Below are positions 12,053-23,438 of a DNA stretch of 64,000 bases, piece after piece; position 1 is the first letter of the stretch; every line of letters starts with the position of its first letter. This stretch comes from Serpula lacrymans var. lacrymans S7.9 (Eukaryota > Basidiomycota > Agaricomycetes > Boletales > Serpulaceae). The position numbers and the translations under genes are program-made. Below the pieces are notes generated by a model. That model made no database searches. It saw nothing but the letters and a program-made list of their open reading frames with translations, and was not told where the DNA came from. Where the stretch lies: contig NW_006763294.1 of NCBI RefSeq assembly GCF_000218685.1, positions 1,529,712 through 1,593,711 of the forward strand, read 5' to 3'.

Positions 12053-13456
12053 TGTCACAGCTTCGGCAGTAGATACCTTGCAATAGTGGTTCTGATGTAA
12101 TATGAAATCCTTCAGCTGCTCACATCAGTTCCTACAACGATAGCTTCTCAGGCCATTCATCTGCAAGGTTGCATTCCAGCTCAGTCCAGTTCCTACAATG
12201 ATAGCTTCTCGGGCCGTTCATCTATGAGGTTGCAGTCCAGCTCGGTCCAGCCCCTACAACAATAGTTTCTCAGGTCATTCATTTGTGAGGTTGCGGTCCA
12301 AATAATTTTGTCAATGTGATTTGAATTGGCTGAGTTGCGTGCTGCCAAATGTGGCCTGTTCAGCACTTTTGCTTCCGCACACCATGGCAAGAAGGTTTGA
12401 ACTTGCGAATTTGCTTCTGTTGATATTGAGCTGCAGGCTAACTAAGCCCAGCGATAGTATACTCAATATATTCTAGACTGCATATTTTGTCAATGTCAAT
12501 CATACCTTGTATTAACATGCTCTTTTTTAGGTTTCAATCGAGCCTCGTTTCTGATGTGTTGCCCACAACAATTTCTGTCTCATCAATTGCACTGCAACAA
12601 CTCTATCACACAAGCTCAATCATAACAATACTCAATGTAGTAATACACTGCTTCAAAAGCTCCAATTAGCCTCTATTTGATCAAGAAACTGGCGCCCCTG
12701 CAGGTAAGTACTTATAGCGTGCTTCATGTGCTCCACTTCCACTAACAGCTCTTTCACATGGAATTTGGCCAGAGTTTCAATTGCATCGGGTAGTGTTGAT
12801 ATGATGGAATTGCAGGTGTGACCTGCTGAGGTGCCCGGGAAACGGTTGAGGGATGAGAGTGTCTGGAAGGAGTTTGGCTGTTGCTGGTCTGGTTTGAATC
12901 AAAAGTCAGACTTGGTGCTTATGATGTTGCATTTGGAGATACTCACTAGGTTCTGTATTGTTTGCGGATGTTTGTCTGCCTGTCAAAGCCCATGCCATGG
13001 TCCATCAAGTAAGTCATGCTCATTATCAGAGTGAACAAACCACTCATGTGTTTCCAGTGCCAATCTGACATGTTTCACAAGGCAGCGGTGCTTGTGGGAA
13101 GGCTCAATAGCCATGGCATGCGGTCTGGAACAGGTGAGTTGGGAGGAATGAGCCTTGTGGCAAGACATTGAGACGCACCATACTGAACAAATAGCAGATG
13201 ACATGCGCTGGCTGTGACATCATTTTATGGTGACCGGTGTGACAGGAGGTGTGAGCATGGTTGAGAATGGGATAGTGAGTTGTTCTACGCTATGCAAGTT
13301 ATAATTTGACACATTTCCAGCTTGCAATCAGTCTCCGGGAACAATGAGCCAACACCAGCAAACAAAAGTGTGTTGCATTCACGTTGATCACTGCGGGCAC
13401 ATTGCGCATTTTCGGAGGGCTCACGTGAATTCTATCCAAAATGGTATAAAAACAGT
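12053..13456. other. Spacer with a 61-bp x 3 minisatellite
   Basis: No gene is supported. From 12126 to about 12302 a 61-bp unit (beginning CAGTTCCTACAACGATAG) is repeated almost three times with 10-20% differences. The remainder lies between two broken repetitive genes and may be part of one larger mobile unit. Confidence 0.55.
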
Positions 13457-15120
13457 ATGTCAGGCTTCAACATCTCAACTCCCCGCTTAATCATGCCTTA
13501 TTCACAAGAAAGCTCAAGGTTTACCTTGCCATCCCCGCGTCCTTTCATGGACTCGGGAGTGGCCCATTTTTCCCTTAGCCTCCCTTGTATTGACGCTCTG
13601 ACAATGTTTGGTGGAAATGCAGGAAATAGGCCACTGCTCAATCACACTCCATCCTCAGCACTGGACCCACACAACTCAACAAGTCCTTCCCCCTCAGCAT
13701 CTCCGTTGGTGTATCACAGGAGCATATCCCCACCACACAAAGTGGTAGCTCCACATACCGATTCAGAAATGTGCACGGCACCTAGTTTAGCGCCCGGGTA
13801 TATAATTCCGCCATTGTTTATTGACAGACTGGCTCATGACCAGAAACTAGAGCCTGTGCAAAGGGAAAGCCTACATGATTTTGTCAAGGTACAGTTACAA
13901 CATGTTTTGTGCTTATTTGTTCTGCTGATTCATATTAGCTGGGCTCACTGGAAGGAGGATTGACTAAACCAGACATGGCCACTTGATTATACCTCCTGGC
14001 AGCATTATTTGGTGAAGCGGCAGAGCGGCATCGACAAGCCAGAGACAGCCCATTTTCTGGTGAAGATATCAGGGCCTTGTTTGCAGACTTGAAGATACGC
14101 TTAGAGGACAGTTTCTGTTTTACAGCCGAGCAAAAGGTAGTTGAGTATGGGCAACCGAGTCTTTTGTATTACTCATAGAAATTTCCTTATCAACAGGCCA
14201 ATATCCGAATTATCACACAAGATATCATCTTTCAACCCACCCGAACGGGATTCAAATCAATCAACATTGAAGTTAAGGTAATCCATTTGAAAAATCTCGG
14301 TACAAATTCTGCTGCTCAGCTTTTGGTTATTCAGAAAACATTACAAACAGAAAAGGAAAACATGAGGTTGATGAACGTGTTTGGTATACTGGAATGAAAA
14401 TGTCAGCTGGCATCTCAAATAAGAGATGTCTGTTTAAGTGTTCAGAATGATTTTAGGCAGGATGTCAGTATAAGTTTATGCTGCAATCACTGTAGATTAG
14501 CTGACAGCCTTCTGAGTCAAGATTTGAGACAGTATCACAGGGCCAAAAGCTGTCAAAGTCGCCAAATTCACTTACAGCATGGCACTGAAATACAAGAGGG
14601 GGGATAGGTGACAAACTGGACACCGCATATACATTCCATATTGTGTTACTAGTATTTAATTTACATGAGTTTTAATTTGTTTTCTGACAGATATCACTGC
14701 AAAGGTGTTTTGGCTATGAACACATGGAGCTCATCAGTAGCGCAGCAATAGAGAGTGAGGAATATGGAGGCAACTTGGATGATGTGAACGAACGGCCCAG
14801 GAAAAAAAGTAAAGGACAAACAGGTGGCCGTGTCATCCAGGGAGAGGACTTCTGGGGTCAAGTGGTTGTGGTTTGTGAAGGGGATGTCAATTCGAGGGCA
14901 AAACCTGAAGGGTGCTGAGTGGAAAGAGTGAGTGACACAAATTTCATTTGAATGAAAATACTGAGGGTAATACAGATATATTAGTGAAGCAATAAAACTC
15001 GACAACGCCAGGTTCTCAGTGGGAATGGATACTGAGAGCAGCATGGACAGCCAATGTAGCAGCAGAGGAGGGGCATATTTGACTCAGGATTCAGTGACTC
15101 ATGCGGGGGATTCACTTTTT
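13457..15120 (+). pseudogene. Second repetitive fungal ORF (unknown function), broken
   Basis: This is another protein type I remember as multi-copy in Agaricomycetes, without a known function. Exon 1 (13457 to about 13888) encodes a Ser/Pro-rich N-terminus ending QRESLHDFVK. After an intron comes LGSLEGGLTKPDMAT, then a TGA at 13984-13986 where an Arg (CGA) codon would continue into LYLLAALFG. Later exons give ALFADLKIRLEDSFCFTAEQ (about 14072), RIITQDIIFQPTRTGFK (about 14205) and, near 14828, GGRVIQGEDFWGQ. Frames change at about 14400 and 14880. It follows the 6.96-12.05 kb pseudogene on the same strand, and I suspect the two belong to one repeated unit. Loss of function is clear from the stop and the shifts. 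Confidence 0.6.
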
Positions 15121-16554
15121 TCTTACATTTAATTTATTTGTTCAGAAATAAGGATTTGTATTAGTATATTATATGGTATATATGCTGTCTGCCTTTCATT
15201 GGGGGAATGTAAAAATACATCTGATTTGCATTCTGAGGGACTCAGCATCTGAGCATTGGATAAGATGGTCTGTGCATTGGAGGCACGTGAATGGTTGAAG
15301 TTTTTTTTCGGTGGTTTGGAGGAGCAATATTTTTGTGCCCATTGTTCTTCCTATCCATTCAGGTTGGTTCATCTTTACTATGTGTCCGCCTATGGACTTT
15401 TTCAATGTCAAGTTCTATGTCCTTCTTGATCCACTGAGGATTATTATAATGCATTTGTGGCATATCCGTCTGTGGATTTCATGGTGCTTGTTTTGGCAGT
15501 ACTAACACTTATGCATGCTCATTTCTGACACAGGTGCAAGCCTCATGGGATGGATATTTGGTATGTTAATCTCCGCTAATGGTATTATACCTACACTGAC
15601 ATAAATCAACACAGGGGGTATCTTGAAAAACTCAGACTGGGGGGTGCATAAATGCTCTGCAAACATGTGATGTTGGGATCACTGATATTGTTAATCATTG
15701 ATAGGGCCAATCACTGGCCAGAACGTGGCTATGATGTGGCACTGTGTCCCTGGGATATGGGACATTCGGAGCTGATAAACTTGCAGTGAGTTGTTTCATT
15801 TTTTCATTTTTTTGGCATCCGAGTGATCACTCCATGTTTTTTGGGTGCCAGTGTTACTGTTTTTCTATGGTTATTGTAATTTATTTCTAATCTTTGTTGG
15901 CTCATTGACCAGCAAACTTTTGACTTGGGCCTGTATCAAATATATTTAATACCATAAGAGTTCTTTGGATTGCGAAACATAATTTAATTAATAATTTGAA
16001 AGCTACAAATCTATATATGGTGGGATATATTGGTGGAGTGATATAATATGGTTTGTACGGAGTCCAAAGTCATTTGAAGCTGAGTTGGAAATCAACCCCA
16101 GCTCCGCACTCATGATGGAAATCCTGGCGGGGGCTGGTGAAATTACCTGGCCGTGTAGGCTGTGACAAATTATCAGGTCACAACCAAATGTCATTTTTTG
16201 GCGCCAAATATTACTGGTAGCCTTATAATTCCATATCTACTTTGCCAAACTGATACTGCTGGTGAAAACCTCATACTAAATCTAGCCTTATAAAGCCTTA
16301 TAACATTGCCCTCCGGGCACTCCTGGCCCCGTGGCAAAAATTATACCATCATTTGTTTATATTATATGGTAAGAATGTGGTACGAAGGCTTGAGGTGCAA
16401 GACATTTGAAATAATGATGATATTTAAATTACAAGTTTTGAAGTAATGCACACCATACAACTCAAAGTAGGCATGGTTATTGTCCTTGGTTCAATCAAAA
16501 AACCGACCAAGGATTTCTACAGAACCTCGCCAACACTCTTCTTCAAAATGCAAC
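15121..16554. other. Gene-free A+T-rich spacer
   Basis: I see no coding frame worth reporting. There are isolated splice-like and exon-like pieces, for example around 15620-15790, but nothing that joins into a protein. Short palindromic CTTATAAAGCCTTATAA-type motifs occur near 16288. Confidence 0.4.
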
Positions 16555-16960
16555 TGTAACGACCAAGAGTTTCTTACTCTGGCGCACAACTCAGACAAGC
16601 AAAGAGAGAAAGAGAGAAAGAAGGGATCACCCCTTAGGTTTCAACAAGTTTGTTGTGCTAGACAACAGGAGGACTCGCTGAGTCCTTCCCCATGTATTGC
16701 TCCTGTATAGATACTAAAATACATGAGGTACTGTACAGTTGTAAATGAAGTTTAAAGTCCGATGTCTAGCATGTGACTGGTCACATGAAGAGTCTAGACA
16801 CTGGTCAGGTGATGTGTCACATGATGGTCATGTGACTATGAAAAGTCCGAAAATGTAAAGTAAAGTAAATGGTCACATGATCAGTCATGTGACTTAGAAA
16901 ATGAAAAGTAAAAGTACAAAAAGTGAAGCATAAGTAGGTGCTGGTATGTCAATTGTAACA
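16555..16960 (-). repeat. Chimeric A/B solo LTR (TSD GCAAC)
   Basis: The left part on the plus strand (TGTAACGACCAAGAG... up to the CAACAGGAGGACTC block) matches family A 3' LTR sequence. The remainder up to CAATTGTAACA at 16960 matches the family B 5' part, including its CACATG palindromes. Perfect GCAAC duplications flank it at 16550-16554 and 16961-16965, so the hybrid inserted as a unit and was later reduced to a solo LTR. Confidence 0.88.
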
Positions 16961-17597
16961 GCAACATGACACTCAAATCGTCAAAGGGGCACTGCAAGAC
17001 GAATGGTTTGATTGCATTGGTTATGTGTTCTCAAGACAACTCATTTTCATTCAAGTTTATTGGTGTTAATTGGAGGCAAGGGAAGTATGGGGTGTTGAGA
17101 GGTGCATACTGTTCCTGCACAAAAAGATGTGTGTCTGTGGTACTATGTCTGTGGCAGTTCGATGAAAAGAGATGGCGCTCACGTGCCAAGTGCGGATGGT
17201 CGGTACGAATCACCGGGGCCAAAAGTAGTGTCAATAGCTGGTTCTGAGACCTGGTAACCTACGGTACCAGGAATAAATATGACTATCAGCCTGATGCCTA
17301 TTATACATATTATAAGGCATTATAAGGCCTTATCATACTTTCACGAATTTCCTGATGGTGCCATAAGGATTATAGCTCGGCTGAAAGAAACAAAGAAAGT
17401 GGCGCGAGCGAACTGGCGTGAATAAGCAACACGTGGTTTACTACGGGTGACGCTCGAGTCACAACCGTTACGTGTGGCGGCCCCGAAGAATTGTACACGC
17501 CAGCTCAGGCTCAAACCATCAATTCACGTTTGTCAAGACTTCAAACTCTCATATCTCAGCAGGGACAAGTAGTTGGGACCAACTTGATCTTGTGGGA
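16961..17597. other. 5' flank of host island 1
   Basis: No gene found. It separates the solo LTR from the first host gene. The upstream frame of the next gene is open to an ATG at 17472, which is an alternative start. Confidence 0.4.
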
Positions 17598-18708
17598 ATG
17601 GACAAGCAAGACAAATCTGCAGCATCGCATGATCAGACTCCTCCATCACCTTCAAATACAGGTTCATCTGACTCGTCGCATGTATCACCGCCAGGACGGC
17701 CTCCACACTCAACTGGTTTTCCTTGGTCGAGTTGGCCATCTGTGCATGTCATGCGACCCCAAAATGGTTAGCCAAGGTGGTTACAGTACTCTTACCAACG
17801 AACTGACAGGATTAATGGATCATGCAGGCCAATATTCTCCCCGTACAGATGAACGATGCTTATCTTACTGTTCCCAGTCTTCGCGAGGAAGGGCTGAGGG
17901 TAATGAGCCGTGGTGTCGTTCTATTTGTCTTCGTCGCGTTTTCGCACATGAGGTTAAGCGAGTAGTTGCTCACGACAATGCATCCAAACTGCATGGAGCA
18001 TCTTCACGACTCTTTCCGCTTCCGCCAGAAGGTCAACCCGGCTCCTCGCGTCCCCTGCGACAGGACCCAGGCCACTTTTCAGAAGATCATGAACTTTCAC
18101 CCCCTTACACAAGTCCAGAGGACACTCGCTATTGGGAAGAGGGTTGGTATCTGTGGACGAGCAAGAGTCGGTGGGCGGCTCAGGAGAAATTTGACTTAAT
18201 GACATGCGACCTTCACCGCCAAGACCAGTGGCAGCGATATAAGACGGATAAATCCAAACAGGAGCCCGTACATAGAGCATACGGTAATGAGGGCCTGGAA
18301 TGCAAACAGAGAGATAAACATTGTGGGAATGGATATGATGTGAGTGCAGGGATGTCTTCGAGTTCTGCGGAAGACTCCGCTAAATGGGTGGCTTGGTGAG
18401 TATGAGCCTCACCTATATATCTGCATGTGTTAATTCAAGTCTGGCATAGGCAAGAGTCGACAATGGTTCATCTTCCTCCTCGCTTACCGTCAGTGTATGA
18501 GCCCCTCAATCATTTACTCGCACCGACATTCAAGGTTATATCATTGATTGGCCAAAGCTTTGACTCTGGGGTATACGCACAGCTTGCTCAACGGACGTGG
18601 GAAAAGGCTCGCTCTCCAGATCCCTTCATTCTTGCAGAGAATGTGTGTAAAAAAATGTGGGAGAAGTGGAAAGAGGGACCTCCAGATGATGCAGACTCAG
18701 AGTTTTGA
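17598..18708 (+). CDS. Conserved basidiomycete protein of unknown function (337 aa)
   Basis: Three exons join in frame: 17598-17766, 17810-18395 and 18450-18708. The introns are 43 and 54 nt, the second with a GTGAGT donor. I chose the ATG at 17598, which begins a Ser/Pro-rich, probably disordered N-terminus. An upstream in-frame ATG at 17472 would add 42 residues. The folded part contains CLRRVFAHEVKRV, then WYLWTSKSRWAAQEKFDLM. The last exon has LPPRLPSVYEPLNHLLAP and GQSFDSGVYAQLAQRTWEKA. I recall this last pattern from Agaricomycete hypothetical proteins, but no function is known to me. There are no membrane segments or catalytic motifs. The exon-phase fit and the absence of lesions argue for a real single-copy gene. 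It lies upstream of the tRNA and the Asteroid gene on the same strand. Confidence 0.8.
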
Positions 18709-18789
18709 TTTTACTTATGTTTGTAATCTGTACTCATGGTTCATGATAGTGGTGGACTGTATATATCGTCGCTATCAAAGCTTTTTCAT

Positions 18790-18869
18790 GGCGGAATGGC
18801 CGAGCGGTCTAAGGCGCCAGAATCAGGATCTGGTCTTTCGGGGCGGGAGTTCGAATCTCCCTTCCGTCA
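18790..18869 (+). tRNA. tRNA-Leu (CAG)
   Basis: A complete cloverleaf with a class II variable arm. Acceptor GGCGGAA pairs with TTCCGTC (one G-T). The D arm contains GCCGAGCGGTC. Anticodon stem CCAGA/TCTGG encloses ATCAGGA, giving anticodon CAG. The T arm is GGGAG-TTCGAAT-CTCCC. There is no intron. A run of T residues at 18872-18877 is a likely Pol III terminator. It sits in the 280-bp gap between two host genes. Confidence 0.96.
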
Positions 18870-18988
18870 TAAATTTTTTATTTTTCGGAACCTCAATCAT
18901 CCTGTGATCCGCAGATTTCCCCACACGGCGGATAGTCTGACTTTCTCCCCACAACAGCCATCGCCTTGTGTTTTGTTATGGACTTGGA

Positions 18989-21631
18989 ATGGGTGTTCAT
19001 GGTCTAACAACATTCCTGCGAGAGAACAAGCGTGTTCTTGCGAAGACTATCGTGCTGTCTGCTAATCCATTGGATGTCATCCCAATTGTGGTAGATGCAT
19101 GGTCGTATGTCATTGCAATTTATAGTGTTGTCCTTTGCTTTGCTAACGATTGGAGATGGGTAATTTTTCAGTTTTATCTATGAGTTATACGATCAGTCTC
19201 GACTGCCTTGGGTATATGGGGGTGAATACGATGCATTTACGCAATTCGTTGTCCGTATTGTTCAAGCATGGATTGCTGTTGGAATGAAACTATATTTCGT
19301 CTTTGATGGTATGTGACTTGTGTGTGAAAGTTTTGACAGGGCCTGCTCACTGATGCTTATTATCTCAACGTAGGTGCTGCTCCTCAACTAAAGATACCGA
19401 CCCTCGTAAGTCGGTTGAATCAATCGAATATTCAACATTCCCTTCTGTTTTTTCGCACTTCCTCTGCCTCTCGTTCTACTCCCCGCTTTCTACATGAAGT
19501 TCGCATTATTCCCCCCCTTGTATACCAAGCATGCCTTCACGCCCTACAAGAGATTGCTGGTGCAACGTTCAAGCTCGAAATTCACTTTGCAGATAATGAA
19601 GGTGATCCTTATGCCGTCGAACTAGCTGGAAGACTCGGCGGTTACGTCGTTGGAAATGACTCCGACTTCGTTATTCTCAACACAGACCAGTATCGTGGTT
19701 ATATACCATTGGAAGAAATGGTATGGATTGCGTCCGTGCTGGAAAAGCCATTACCTGATGAGCAAGATGGCGGGTTCCAGCCGGTTCGCAAAACAAAGAC
19801 AAGGAACAAGGTCACTAGCGAGCAGAAGGCATCAAGAGGCCTTATCCCGCCTGATAACACATCTGATGTCACATTGTCATTTTCGGTGTACTCCCCTTCC
19901 GCGTTGGCATCTCATCTAAACATTCCTGTTACACTTCTCCCGTTGTTAGGTTCTCTGGTTGGTAACGACTTCTCTAACCAGTCATCCACGCAAAGGAATG
20001 TTCAGTCATTGTTCTTCGAAAGGCATCTAACGTTATCTCAACGTATCACTCGAGTGGCGACCACGCTAAATAGCATCCTATCGGCTTCTTCTCAGAAACG
20101 AGCGAAGGCAAAACATCAGGTCGGAAGTGTCATGGATCTTATTGATAGGACTGTAAACTCGCTGATGATTCGGTCACCATTTTCCGTGGGTTCCGTAGAA
20201 GCTGATGCAGTGGTTGACAGAGTTGTAAACGCCACTCTGCAATATGCTATCGATAAATACGATGGAGACGGTCGGGGTCCCGAAAGTCTTTGGGCGACAG
20301 ATATATGTGCACTGCATGAACAGGATACTTGTCCTCTACCTTCCTTATTCTCTCGTTCATTGTTACTCCGATCGCTCCAGATTTCGGAACAGAGCAGAGA
20401 TATGGTCACTCCTACCGAACAAATCCGAGCGATGTACGTGCAGGCATATCGTTCTGGAAAATTCCAGCCAAAAATAATGGACATTTTGAGTACCGGCACA
20501 TACTGGCCTCGCATTTTCCTTGAAAACCCCGACATTGAAAATGTTGGCAGGAGTATCAGCCGATCAATACGCCAGTGGATGTATGCTATCCTTGAGGACG
20601 GCTGTGGCCTACCTGATGCATCTGAAGATGTACAAAATGAAGTTAACGCGAGTGAAGGACCGGATGATGAAGATTCCGATCAAGATGAATTAATAGACGT
20701 TGCTGAAGAGCATTCTGACGACGATCTTCTTGCTCCTTTGCGTGGAGAACTAGAGAAACTACGCGGCTCCGAAGACGACGAACTTACTAAATCTATACAT
20801 CCTCAGTCCATCTCACCTCGCTCTTGTTCTCGTCCACCTCCGCGTCTTAAGCGTGTTCTAGAGTACACTCGACGAGGTACTCGAGTAGCGTCCGAGGAGG
20901 TCAGGGTCCCTGACATCCGAGAACTCCTGTCAGCACCCTCATTGGACGTACTTGGTTTAGAAAACTGGGCGCCCGTGCAATATAAGCCTCTGTCGGACAG
21001 AATGGTGGTCTTCCTCCACGCACTACATAGTAACATGACGTCTGTCATGATCCTACCACCGGAGCAACTGCTTGCAGCGCTGACTCTTCGATGGGTACTT
21101 TTTACCGTTCAATCTAGAGCCTTGCGCAACGGGGCCAGTAAGGAACGGGAAAAGGAGCGTTGGACTAGACACGAGGCGCAGGCATTTCTCTTGTCTTTCG
21201 TGCCGTCTGCATCTAGAACCCTATCCACCACTTCTGTGAATGATGAAAACATACTTCTTATGAACCGCAGTATTCAGCTTACCGCCCAGGCTTTAACAGC
21301 GCTCGAAGCTATTCACCAGTTGTCACAAGTACTCCTTTTGTCAGATCGAGTCCCCTGCACGGTACACAAATTCTCTGGCCAAAATTTTCACTCCCTTTTA
21401 AACAGACCGGGTACCTTGGGCACAGGTATCGTGCCAGATGGTCTGTGGATGGCTTGCGTGGAAGGTTTAGAGGATGCTTTTGCAGAAGAAAGAAGAAAGA
21501 AAACGAAAACGAAAAAGGGTAACACAGGAAGGGAACAGGTGGACTCGTTGGGAGGTCCTCAGCAAAGAGCTGTGAAATATAAACTTCCCGGAGTAGGAAT
21601 GTATGGGTTATTAGGCAGTGTTGACACGTAA
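18989..21631 (+). CDS. Asteroid-type XPG/FEN-fold protein (836 aa)
   Basis: Exons 18989-19104, 19172-19308 and 19374-21631 join in frame. Intron 1 has a CTAAC branch site and a GTATGT donor. The protein opens with MGVHGLTTFLREN, the N-terminal glycine-started helix of the XPG/FEN1 nuclease fold. It continues with VVDAWSFIYELYDQS, VYGGEYDAF, and FVFDGAAPQLK. The internal XPG acidic cluster is seen as EGDPYAVELAGRLGG (around residue 160) and VVGNDSDFVIL (around residue 178), the signature of the Asteroid/AST1 subfamily. A strongly acidic linker (residues around 505-540) and a Lys-rich patch near the C-terminus follow. Asteroid family members are poorly characterised. Nuclease activity is possible from the retained Asp residues but not shown. 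The frame is intact, so this is a host gene. Confidence 0.9.
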
Positions 21632-22438
21632 GCGCGTAAGCTGTCACTGGCGGTGGTTAATCACTAGTATTGTGTGATGTGTTAAAATCCATATGTTGTC
21701 GCTGTTAACACAATCCGTTATACCTGTAACCTGAGAAAACAGCTTGAACCGAGTATACGTAACAGGTTGGAAATGATGACCATAGTCATTGTAGCACAGG
21801 CCCGGGATAAACGTCAACATGATCAGTGCTCAGTGCAACTCCGAGTATCCGAGTATGCTTTTTTTCGAATACTCTGATAACCTGTGGGTGCAGAAGGCTG
21901 CCACGTAGCAGAAGGTGAGCAGGCTGCCGAATGTGATCATCAGACCAAAAGTTATGCATGACCCATATTGACGAGAGCATCGATCATGGGCTCCAAGGAA
22001 GGATGAAGATACAGTACTTTAAGTTTCTACAGATGCAGTGTGTTGATATCGTACGCTCAGGCTTATTTGTCCTCTGTGGATGTGTACGAATACTTACTAT
22101 TAGTAACAATAATAGTCGGTAAGGAGTTCACCTTCTTGAGCATCCTCCTGAGATCGGACTTTATACTACCCTAGCTGCACTTAGTAGTTGGTAGCCCTGT
22201 GTTAAGTGGAAACACCGCATCGATATCGGAAAACCTTCTGACAGTCTGGAATGTCCAGCACTGGCGTCATATAATACCTGCTGTATACATAGCCTATGTA
22301 TACAGCAGCACCGACTATCATTCAGGCTGTCGCATCATCGTCTTATCATTACATATAAAAACAGAATAGTTCTTTCGCGATAATACACTACACTAACTCA
22401 CCAAACCCCCAAGTTCGCTTTGACAATCAGAGCTCGCG
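21632..22438. other. Host intergenic region with a 31-bp palindrome
   Basis: No gene is supported. Positions 22278-22308 form an exact inverted repeat of two 15-nt arms (CTGCTGTATACATAG and its complement) around a single C, 130 bp upstream of the next start codon. A TATA-like CATATAAAAAC occurs at about 22350. Confidence 0.6.
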
Positions 22439-22984
22439 ATGTCATCCAACTCTTCAAACACTGTATCAACCACAGACATCTTAACTTATCGTCTCAATCG
22501 CAACATGGTGTATGTTACGCCACCTCGGGACATGGAGGTTCGTCGAAACTTACTAGGTTAACGTTTGTAAAGAATTCTTGCTCACATGTACTTGTCACTT
22601 TAGCAAGCCCTTGAGTTTGCTCGAACTGTCTTTCCGGACGAACTTGCCGATGTGGATAGGACTAGAATATCCTTCTCAGTCACCGTCATTTCCGGAGGGA
22701 GAATTAGTGCCGTTGGGATAAGCCCATTCGCATGGTCTGCCATCGTACCCCATTTAATCCGTTACGAAGTCATCGATGTGCATGTTCGACGAGACAACGA
22801 TGCACCCCCTGAGTATTCACATCGAGAATCGAAAAGATCCTCTGAAAAAACCCCGATCTCGTATTCACCAATACCAATGCAAGCTAGAGCGCGCTCATGC
22901 TATAGACGGCTGACAACACTAGGGAGAAATGAGAAGTCTCGGGAGAAAGCTACTCCCTTACATTGGTTTCAAAGGTTTCAATGA
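22439..22984 (+). CDS. Small conserved basidiomycete protein, unknown function (159 aa)
   Basis: Two exons, 22439-22537 and 22604-22984, join in phase 0 across a 66-nt GT-AG intron. The N-terminus carries LTYRLNRNMVYVTPPRDME. The second exon encodes ALEFARTVFPDELADVDRTR and then a beta-rich segment with ISFSVTV and IVPHLIRYEVIDVHVRRD. The C-terminal 60 residues are basic and probably disordered. I recall this arrangement (RLNRNMVYV, then VFPDL.DVDR) from Agaricomycete hypothetical proteins. No enzyme motif, signal peptide or membrane segment is visible. The frame is free of lesions. Confidence 0.75.
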
Positions 22985-23438
22985 CTTGAACATTCTTCAT
23001 CACGAACCCATCACTTTCCTTCATGTTCATATATTTCACTTTTATCGATACCCTATCTATGGCTCTCACAACACCCCTCAGGCCCATTGGACTGCATATA
23101 TATCTCGAACACCCTGCCCTCATTTTCACCCGTAGATTATTTTCTGGTCTCGCTGAATTTCCGGTGCATATACTCTTAATATTGTCGCGGTAGAGTTACA
23201 ATTGAGATTGATGAGAATTTTCACCCTGCGAAGTGTAATTTAAAAGTGCAAAATTTGATACTTAGAGCTTGTACAAAGGTTCTCACTTTTCACAGCAAGC
23301 ATAACCGACTTTTGTCAAACTCAAAATCAATGAAAAAGTCTGAAAGTAGTTAAAATGCTTAATTGCATTGTGGACCTACAATACTTTATCAGAATAGTAT
23401 ATTTTTGTTAATATATTTCTACATATCCACACAAAATA
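22985..23438. other. 3' flank of host island 1 with a repeat R2 copy
   Basis: No gene. About 23283-23430 is a minus-oriented copy of the roughly 150-bp repeat R2 (core AAAATGCAATTAAA... / ...GGTTATGCTTGCTGTG). Further copies in the opposite orientation lie to the right of the foldback. Confidence 0.55.

Noticed and set aside
19415..21631. Stand-alone gene starting at 19415
   Set aside because: The first codon there is TTG, and upstream exons from 18989 join in frame to complete the XPG N-terminus.
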